DNA of 64,000 nt from Triplophysa rosa (lineage: Eukaryota; Chordata; Actinopteri; Cypriniformes; Nemacheilidae), in contig NC_079904.1 of the NCBI RefSeq assembly GCF_024868665.1, positions 2,309,807 through 2,373,806 on the forward strand, read 5' to 3'. Made by a program: the position numbers and the translations under genes. Positions within the stretch are counted from its first letter, which is position 1, and every line of letters begins with the position of its first letter. A model generated the notes under the pieces. That model worked only from the letters and a program-made list of their open reading frames with translations, ran no database searches and was not told where the DNA came from. Below are positions 37,860 through 48,600 of the stretch, piece after piece.

Positions 37860-38160
37860 GCGTTTGGGAAGGGCTGCAGTGAAACGCGTCTGATGTGCGC
37901 TATTCCCTCATAGATGCGCTCGTGCGTGAAATCGTCCGTTTCTACATCAAATCGGTGAGATTTCGCATCTTATTCACACGCGTTCATGACGGAACCGGCT
38001 GTGCGTTTCATTCATTCGCGGAGACAGCTGAGATTTTCTCCGGCACTGACATTATGCGCTCGGTAACCGGGAGCTGATGCTGATATTGACACCATCCGCT
38101 ATCCTCTGACAGCTAATACACGGTGCGCGCTGCGCCCATTTCTTTCCATTCATTCTACAG
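37860..38160 (+). promoter_or_regulatory. kif3c: kif3c promoter and likely non-coding first exon
   Basis: CpG-rich block upstream of the kif3c start. The bases just before the coding exon, TTTCCATTCATTCTACAG (ending 38160), form a good splice acceptor 11 nt before the ATG, which implies an upstream non-coding exon. Possible donors are ATCG|GTGAGA (after 37954) or CTCG|GTAACC (near 38061). Which one is used cannot be decided from sequence. Confidence 0.5.
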
Positions 38161-38171
38161 AAAGCATCGAG

Positions 38172-39600
38172 ATGTCTATGAAAGCAAAGAACGGCGAGGC
38201 GGTGAAGGTGGTGGTTCGGTGTCGCCCGCTGAACCGCAGAGAGGAATCGTCGGGTTATGAGAACATCGTGCAGATGGATGTGAAACTGGGCCAGGTGGCC
38301 CTGCGGAACCCAAAGGCGGGTCCGGGAGATCCGCTCAAGACCTTCACGTTCGATGCCGTCTACGATGCGTGCTCCAAACAGAGCGACATGTACGACGAAA
38401 CGGTGCGGCCGCTCATCGACTCGGTTCTGCGCGGATTCAACGGCACCATCTTCGCGTACGGACAAACTGGCACCGGAAAGACGTACACCATGCAGGGCCA
38501 GTGGCTGGATGCGGAGCGCCGCGGCATCATCCCCAACTCGTTCGAGCACATCTTCACGCACATCTCCCGCTCCCAGAACCAGCAGTACCTCGTCCGGGCC
38601 TCGTATTTGGAGATCTATCAGGAGGAGATAAGAGACCTGCTCGCCAAAGATCACAGCAAGAAGCTGGAGCTGAAGGAGAGCGCCGACTCGGGCGTCTACA
38701 TCAAAGACCTGTCCTCCTTCGTGACCAAGAACGTCAAGGAGATCGAGCACGTGATGAACGTGGGCAACCAGACCCGGTCGGTGGGCTTCACCAACATGAA
38801 CGAGCACAGCTCCAGATCTCACGCCATCTTCCTCATCACGGTGGAGTGCAGCCAGCTCGGTCCAGATGGCCAGAACCATATCCACGTGGGCAAACTTAAC
38901 CTGGTGGACCTGGCTGGCAGCGAGAGACAGACCAAAACGGGCGTCCAAGGAGAACGTTTGAAGGAGGCCACCAAGATAAACCTGTCCCTCTCCGCTCTGG
39001 GAAACGTCATTTCCGCCTTGGTAGACGGGCGAAGTTCTCACGTACCCTACCGTGACTCCAAACTTACCCGCTTGCTTCAGGATTCGCTGGGAGGGAACGC
39101 GAAAACCATTATGGTGGCCACGCTGGGACCGGCATCCTACAATTATGGGGAGACCCTGACCACCCTGCGTTACGCCAACCGGGCTAAGAACATCAAGAAC
39201 AAGCCGCGTGTCAACGAGGACCCCAAAGACGCCCTGCTGAGAGAGTTTCAGGAGGAGATCGCCCGGCTGAAAGCGCAGCTAGACAAACGTGGCATGCTCA
39301 CCAGGAGGAAGAGGAGGAGCAGGAGAATTAGGAAGATTGGAGAAGAAGACGAGGACGAGGTGGACGAGGAAGAAGAGGGTGAGGAGGATGAGGAAAGTGT
39401 GGAGAAGGAGGCGCAGGAGTACATGAAGGAGCAGCAGGAGAAGCTGGAGAGAGAAAAGGAGGCCATCAGAGATGACCATTCGTTGGTGGCGGAGGAGAAA
39501 CAGAGACTCCTGGAGGAGAAAGAAAGGATGATGAGACATCTGAAGAAGGAGCAGGAGGCCACTGAGCTCCTCACTGCCAAATTTAAGGTGTGTAAGTGTG

Positions 39601-39632
<32 letters not shown>

Positions 39633-41696
39633 TGTGTGTGTGTGTGTGTGTGTGTTTTTGCTTGCTTCGAGTTGCAATGAAAAACTATTTATATACAGCT
39701 GCGGAAAAAATTAAGAGACCATTTAAAAATCAGTTTTCTGATTTTAAAATATGTGTTCAGGTAAAAGGATCATTTTTGTTTCATTCTGTAAACTAATAAA
39801 AAAAATACTACATTTCAAATAAAAATATTGTTTCTATTTTCATTTATTTGTAGAAAATTAAAACTGGAGAAACAGGTGAAAATAACTCAAAAACTGCAAA
39901 GAAAAAAAGTTCAGATTCACTTTAAGCAATCCAATTTTCTACATGTATTTAGTAAAAGTTCATAATGTATTTTTTATGTGATAACTTGGATTTTTTATCA
40001 CTGCTGTCAGTCTTTCACAATGCTGTTGGATGACTTTATTTCACTCCTGAGCTTTGATTTTGTTAAAATTTAACAGACACTGGACTGGAATGGCCACAAT
40101 ACATCTAGAAATGCTGATTTTTTAAATGAACATTTGGAATGGTCTCTTAATTTGGAATGGAATGGTCTATTAAAGGGGTCATATGGTGCGAATACGTGTT
40201 TTTCTGTGTCTTCGGTGTGTTATAAGTTGCCCATGCATGTATTTATACAAAATGCAAAAAAAAATACAAAATTAGAAAAAAACTATTACTCACGTTTACA
40301 TTTCACAGTATTCAAGATCTGCAAGCATTGCTTCTTTTTTGTTATTTTAAGCAGTTGGTCCCATTTCAATTTTTTGCTTATAAATGCAAATAAAAAAACA
40401 TTATTTTAATTTGGAATTTGGCAGAAATGATCACAAATAAACAATGTTCACAAAATGAAACAAAAATTATCATATATACATAAACACATATCTTAAAATA
40501 GTAGAATTTAGAAAAACTGAAAATGGTTTTAGAGTGGTCTCTTAATTTTTTCACGACTCTACATCATGTCATTGTTGTATTAGGTACTGATCAAATGACA
40601 ATGCTAAATTAAAAGGAGGTCAACAAACAAACAGTGTGATTTCTGGAATGTGTGTCAGAATGAGAAAGCAGAGACAGTAAATTAATTTCCATGTGCTTTG
40701 ATCTGTGGTGCAAATCTCTGCAATCTCATCACAGCGTAACCATGACGACAGAGAAAATTCCTCCACGGCACAAGTGTTTGTTGGACTCTTAATCCTTTAA
40801 TATTGAAACATACATTAAGATGTTATTCTGCATTGATGTTGTCTGGTCTGATTTAGAGATATACAGTTTATATCTGGTTAAAGGGGTCATATGGTGCGAA
40901 TACGTGTTTTTCTGTGTCTTCGGTGTGTTATAAGTTGCCCATGCATGTATTTGACACTTAAAAATAAATATTAAAGTGTAGGAACAAAAGATGCATTCTA
41001 TCTAAAAGCGAATGCTCACCCAGACCTGCCTGAAACGCCTCGTGTAACCACACCCCCACAAATCTACGTCAGTTCGTGTCGTGGTATGATTTGACTAAGA
41101 CCTCCCAAATGTAAACGCAAGTAAGGTGGACGTACCTGTCAGTACAATTGAAGAGGAACCTGATGTTCCAAATATGGTAAGAGGCGTTACATTTCCCTCA
41201 CACGCTTGCAGTATTCCACCAATCACTACGCACTGGTTAACTGGCCAATCATAGCACACCTCGCTTTTCAGAGCCATGAGCTTTGTAAAAAATCCGTGCA
41301 TTTCAGAGAGGCGGGGCAAAGAGGAGATACAAACATGCACGGTATGTGGAAAATACAGCGCTTTTGAACCTTAAATCATGTATACACATTGCATTACATC
41401 TAAAACAAACGATAATATTCATTTTAGCCGTGTCATATGACCCCTTTAAAGGTTCTCTGCTGTGTGTGTCTACTGAACAGTCTTTAGCAAATAAATGGTG
41501 GATGACATCACAGTCAGCCAGTCACAAGAAACAATCTGTGTTCATTTGTGTATTTCTCAGTCAACAACATTGCGCGAAGCAAAGGACAGAAAAGTGTAGA
41601 CATACAGATACAAAGTCTAGTTTCTGTCATTTCGTGTGTGTGTGTACGTGTGTATGTGTGTTGGTCATGTGATCTGACAGATCTGCATGCATGACA

Positions 41697-41733
<37 letters not shown>

Positions 41734-44700
41734 TGTCTGCATCATCCCCCTCAGGCTGTTGTGTACATGTGTGTGCACGTGTGCTTGTGTGTTACTTGTG
41801 AGTGCTTGTGATAAAGCAGGTTGCTGGAAATATTTCACTGTGGTTATTTTTGGATTAGCATACTATTTCTGTAGTATATAGTACAATGTAGTATCCCGAT
41901 TGTTTAAAATGTATATTTTAAATATTTTATTTTCACATGAGAGGCAGTATTTATTGTATGCTGTACAGTAAGAAGTACAGTATTATTGACATGGTAATAT
42001 TGGCTGTTGTTTTGTGCCTATTTTGCGTTACAGGGATAGTTCACACAAAAACAAAAATTGTCAAGATATTTTGAGAAATGTCAATGGGGGCCAATATTGT
42101 TTGGTTATCAACGTTCTTCAAAATATGAAGAGTTTGGTTCCAAAATGAGATAACTCCATTTTCAAAAATGGTCAGAAATCATGTTTTTTATTATGTTATC
42201 ATGTTTTTATTGTGTTTTATTGTGTTAGTTAGATGTATTTTTGAGATAATATGGCTTAAATCAAAACAAACCAACTCCAGTTTGATTGATATTAATTGGA
42301 ATGCACAATAAAACAACATGATTTTTGAAAAATGTTCAATTCTCATTTTGGAACCAAACTCTTCATATCTTCTTTTGTGTTCTGCAAGGTTTGACATGAC
42401 ATGAGGGTGAATAAATGATGACAGAATATTTATTTTTGGGTGAACTATCCCTTAAACTGTTCATTTTTATTTCTTGTGTTTGCTTTTAACATTAGACTAA
42501 AGTCATGGGTCAACACAGAATATGTTTAAATATCAAGAAAGAGAGGCTACAGAAGCTTTTTATAAATAACCATCATGATTGGTGTGTCGTTTCCTGACAG
42601 GTGATGACTCTTCATAACCTCATCCTGTTTCCCGGGCCTTTGGCCAATCATGTCACAGCATCCCAAACAATAACTTAAACGCAGGAAGCACAGCGTATCA
42701 GATTCAGAATGGAATCATAACTTACTTTTGACTCAGTACTGTAGAATATACAGTACATAGTAGACTGTATATTTTATGCAGAATAAACATTTGTTTAGAA
42801 GTATTAAATACTTTTTATTGAAATAGTAATTTTATTAGTAGCATTATTCCATGTAAATCATTTCAAACAGTAGGTATATGAACCCGGCATATGAGTGGCT
42901 TCCAAATTTAATCCCAGATATGAAAAAAGCATTTTTATAAAAATGTATATAATAATGTCATCAATGTCTTAACGGGTCAAGTTTTTTACATTTATTTGGC
43001 ACACGTGAACTGCATTTTGGGATACAGTATTCTGTGCAGTGTTAATGGTTTGCAGGTTATCGTATATATGATCCTGCAAAAACATGTTATTGATTGAATT
43101 TTATAACAGAATTTTCATTTGCATTATATGTATATTATCTACTTTGCCATTCCAAACATCATGGTTTTGCCCCAGATTCATTCTGTCACTGAATTAATAC
43201 ACTGAATTAAAACTTTAATTGAGAATTCCCAGTACTCATGCCCTGTTTTATCTAATCAGCTGTGTCCTGCACACTTTTAGCTGTACACAAAACAGTTTTC
43301 TGATTTAATCATGGTCATTACAGACAGGATGTGGGGCGAGACTTAAAAAAGGAAATTGTTTTTTTTGTTTATGTTTATGGCTGTGTTTAGAATACCATAC
43401 TGTCACACACAACTTACTATTTTTGTCAAACAATGCCGTATACAACAGATATCATTATATCCCATCATGCAATGCGCTTAACCTTTTATTTCTCATGTGA
43501 CTAAAGAAGTCATTCCAGCTGCGCTTCTCAACATCTTGACACATTACTAGATCGTACTGAATGAATACATTTTTACACAAACCTGCCCATTTGCCTATTC
43601 TAAACAGTATACATTATATACTCTTGATTTTAGTTTTTGTTCATTTTTATAAGTTTAGTGCTTTAAACTTATTTCAGTTCCTTTTTGAGGCAACATTTAA
43701 ATTTTTCATTTCGTTTAAGCTTTTCCAATGTTTTTAGGTCAATATTTGATTTAATTTCAATGAGCAGAAACGTTTTCAAAATTTTAATTTTAGTAAACTA
43801 AAATAACCTTGGCGTGCAGTACACTATATTCACGCTCTAAACATATAATCATACTGTTGCAGACAGTAAGCATCAGCCATTGGTCTTCTCCCAGCATGCT
43901 TTGCTAAAATATTGATGAGTCAGTGTGTGTGTGTGCGAGGGCGGAGTCTCGCTTCAGACCTCCTGGCCAATGAGTGTCTCACCAGTATGAATGCATAATG
44001 ACCCTGACTCGTCCGGAGCTCTGTTGCTATGGCAACAGGATTGTGTGGGGTCTGGATTGAAAGGTCTCCATTAACTGAGAGCATCTCCACCGTTGAGTGT
44101 GTATACGTGTGTGTTGCTATTTTAAACTAGCAGGGAAAAGCATCACTTTCTTGCTCTTCTGTATCCTCTTTTCCGTTCATGTCATGTGTATGCTCTAGAT
44201 GACTGTGGCTTTATTTAGTCTCACTTCCAGCGTAGGGTGTTAGGATAGTGAGAAATGATGTAATTCCCTAAAGGAGAGCAATCTATACATACATTACTCG
44301 TGTGTGTGTGTGCGTGTGTGTGCGTGTGTGTGTGTCTGAAGCTGTACATTAATGCAGTGTGTATCAGATAGATAGCCCATCACTGAGGCTTTGGTTTCAT
44401 CCCTGGGGACAAAAGTATCTTTTATGCTTCCTCTCTCCATCTTCATCTCTCTCTTTCTCTGATAGTGTCTCCTCCTCATTTCTTCCATTCCATAAATCTT
44501 ATTTTCGTCCCTGATCAGTTTTATTTATTAAATGCAGTAAATGGCACTGACAGGTCCTGTGATGTCTGACGTGTTTTGCGTTAGGGTTTATGTTAGATGT
44601 TTTGAATGCCGTGTGGGTCAGCTGTGGTTATACATTCAGGCTTTGTCGTCGTATCTGCTACGGCCCATTGAAAATATTCTTTGTGTGTCACAAACCCAAG

Positions 44701-45576
44701 AGCTGCCGTCATCCACAAAGACAGTTCTGTACTGTTGGCCCAAAGCGCAGGGTGGGACAAAGACACATTGTTGTGCTCTAAAGGGTCATTCACACTGACA
44801 GTGATTAGCAGAGAGAAATTCTGGAAGAGCGACATATTTTACTTTACTTTACTTGAGCTAAGATAGAAAACAGCTTAAAGGGACAGTTCACAAAAATCTG
44901 TCATAATTCATTTACTGTGGAATACAAAAGAAGATATTTTGAGAAATGTCTCAGTGGTTTTGTGTTCATACAATGAAAGTCAATGGGGGCCAGTTATGTT
45001 TGGTTCTAAACGTTCATCAAAATATCTTCTTTTGTGTTCTGGTGAAGAAAGAAAGCCATACAGATTTGAAATGACATGAGGGTGAATAAATGATGAAAGG
45101 ATTCTCATTTATAGGTACACTATCCCTTTAATGTGAAAACGTCCCTTTCAGCATGTTTAAAAAAAATAATGATTAAAATATGAAGCAAACATTTTTTGGC
45201 TTTTATTCTAAAAATGCAGTAAGTTTGTTTTAGGGTTTTTCTGTACTCATTCTTAAAAATGTAATTTAAACTATGGTATGTTGTCATTTGACCTTTTCAT
45301 GTGATGTGGTGCTGATGTTGATGGTCTGTTATGGTTGCTAGGCGATGGAGAGTAAGCTGCTGGTTGGTGGGAAGAACATCATTGATCACACCAATGAGCA
45401 ACAAAAGATGCTTGAGTTGAAACGGCATGAAATCGCTGAACAGGTAAAACACACAAACATGCACACACACATTAAACATCAGTCAAATTTATTGCTGTCA
45501 TCAAATGGATTTGTTTTTGTGACCCTGGTAACACCATTCTGTTTTTGTGATGTGTGTGTGTCCGTGTGCATGCATG

Positions 45577-45662
<86 letters not shown>

Positions 45663-48600
45663 CACGCAGGGAAAGAGAAATACAGCAACAGGTCTTGGTT
45701 CAGGATGAAAATACGATAGAACTCAGAGAAACATTCTCCACTCTGCAACAAGAAGTGGAAGCAAAAACAAAAAAACTCAAAAAGGTGATATGCACACACA
45801 CACACACACAAACAAAACTCTCACACATACCTGACATCATATTCACTGTTTGCTAATAAAGGAAAGGCCCTTCGATTGAGACCAGTGGCACATATTGGAG
45901 TTGGCGATCATTCTGCTGGCCAGAGACCACAATGCAAATAAAGAACAAACATAAAAACATACCACACCTTACAGAAGTACTTATTTACAGTCAATGGAAG
46001 TTTATTTCTGTTGCGCTTTTCACAGTTTGCATTGTTGCAGAGCAGATTTACAGAACACACATAGCAGAAAATTCAGTGACAAATCAAAACAGATGAACTG
46101 AATTATAAAATAGAATCAAAAATGATTTGTAAAAATAACAATTATCCTTTATATTAGTTGGAGTGTCAGATCCAAAGCAATAAGCGATAGTCAAGCCAGA
46201 CATGATGAAAATGATGAAAAAAGATCAAAATCTATCATATCAATGGCTAATACTTATATCAAACTAGAAGGGAAAAGATTGTCTTTTTGCCTCTAAACGT
46301 CTCGATGCTTTTCTGTCCGTCTGGACAGAAAAGTTGCTAGGGTGTTGCTACTGTAGATGGTTGCTAAGGCAGACAGACAGACAAAGCTAAGGCAGACAGA
46401 CAGACAAAGTGGTTGCTAGGGTGTTGCTACTGTAGATGGTTGCTAAGGCAGACAGACAGACAAAGCTCAGCTCTGAATTCCCTAACTCCCCTGTTCCTCT
46501 TGCTCCCATTTAATTCTGGACCCTTGACCCCCGGAACCCCCTGACACCCCCCCCAACCTCCCCATGAAAACCTTTTATCAGTACAAAAAGGTTAGTTTGT
46601 TTTACACATGCTTGATCGCTGACTATCAGAGGCTAAGCGGCTAATGTTCAATGCTAGCCTTGATGTGCCAAGGCAAACAAAACACAAACGCTTTCACAGC
46701 AGCTAATTCTGCATTAATCCTCATCGCTACCCCGTAGCATGCTAACCTCTAAAAACGTCCCTCCGGTCCTGTAAAGATTTTTTGATAATCCATCTATTTA
46801 CTTTTAGCTTTATTCTATTCTCGTTATTAGTCAGACAAAACAGAACTGAGCTAAAGTCTCGTTCTCTTCTTCATCCGCACCTAACCACACCTCATTTCCT
46901 CTCAGACGACATCACTTCATCACTTCATTGGACTTCCTGTCCGACAGTTCCTGTCTGCTTCTGTCCTTCATTACAGAAGCAGAACTGATCTGAGGCCTGT
47001 CAATGTTACACCTTCAGCTGCCTGCAAGTGCCACACCCGACCTCTATATGAGCTTTATATATTTCCTTCCTGAGCTTTCACCTTTAACCCCTGCTGCGTG
47101 ACATTGGGTGCCAAAGCTGAACTCCCTCTAACTGACTGAATCACTGAGCATGAGAACTGATGTTCATTACAGGAGAATAAAAGTGATGATTGACTAATGC
47201 ACTGCAACAAAATGAACTGCTTACTTAAAGTTTTGTCTTGTTTTTTAGTACAGATATCTAAACTTTTAAACAAAGATACATTAAAGGCTGGAATACACTA
47301 CAAGACTTTTAAAATCTAAAAAACTAGACATCATACACTTGCAGACTTTTTGAACGTTTACATAGAAAACAATACATGATTAAATCTGCAGACTGGCGCA
47401 GACTTTCTGCAACAACTCCAGACTGAAGATCTGGGCAAAAATCTGAGCAAAAGTCTTGTAGTGTATTCCAGCCATAACTTGAGAAGCAGAATGATGTATA
47501 AAGATATTAAGTGTGGTTTTCTGAAAGTCAATTTCTGATGTATAAAAATGTAATATACACTGTACGTCAGATAGATTTATATGAAGATATTTTGAGAAAT
47601 GTCTCAGTGGTTTCGTGTCCATATAATGGAAGTCAATGGGGTTCAACGTTGTCAACATTCTTCAAAATATCTTCTTATGTGTTCAAAAAAGAGAAGAAAA
47701 GTCATACAGGTTTGATATGACATGAGGGTGATGGAAGAATTTTTATTTTAGGGTCAACTGTCCCTTTACATGAGTTTATATTTAAAATAAGAAAAAAAGA
47801 TGTGCCAGTGGAATAAGAAAAATATACTTCATTTGAAAGGACAAGATTTTTGTATATAATTAGGCTATATATTATATAAGTGTATTTTTGCTGTTAGATT
47901 TTTAAGCAATTTTGATATCTTATGTCATTTTGCATCTCGTTTAAATGTATCTTGATTCAAGAATGTATCAGAATTGATTTTGTACTAGAAAACTAGACAG
48001 AAAATACTGAATAAGAAAATTATTTTCTATGTAATTTTCTATGTTGTCTATATTGCATAGACAACATTGTTATTCATTCATTCATTGATTCAGTGTGGAT
48101 GATTGATGACTAATGGAGTGGCTTAGAGATGACGTCATTTTGTATGCAAACCCCAGAAGCGAGTTAGCATTTTAAGACTTCCGGTTCCATCGCCGCAAAG
48201 TCTATGGGACGGGTTTTTGGTAAATCGCCCAAAATAAGGTCTGTAGCTGACAAAACCTCTGAATATTTTCATGTTTTAATATACGACATAAAACACAGCA
48301 ATTATAACCCGCTTGGGATTTTTTAAGCCTTTATTGTGTCTTTGAAACGGCGGTTGCTAACAAGTTGCTAAAAGCGACTACTTCCTTTGGCGGGGACGTT
48401 AGACGTCATCGCGCATACTGTATACATCTCACAAATAATGCAACATGGGCACAAATGTCTAAAATCATTGTTTTGGATCCATATTAATAGTAATAGTAAT
48501 TCACAAGGGAACACGTTTTTAATAAAGTTTGAAAGGGAGGCTTGGTGGTGGTGACGTTGATATCGAGCGGCCATAGTGTAGTCTGTTTTAGCATCGTGTA

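Noticed and set aside
38353..38899. Plus-strand frames of 92 and 176 codons inside kif3c
   Set aside because: Alternative-frame shadows of the kinesin motor exon.
38052..39041. 329-codon minus-strand frame
   Set aside because: Antisense of the kif3c motor exon, whose GC-rich codons suppress stops on the other strand.
39248..39677. Ser- and Leu-rich minus-strand frames
   Set aside because: Antisense of the acidic coiled-coil coding stretch and GT repeat of kif3c.
45345..45719. 124-codon plus-strand frame through kif3c exons 2-3 and the GT repeat
   Set aside because: Reads from exon 2 through the intron and microsatellite. The conserved protein requires splicing at 45443 and 45662.
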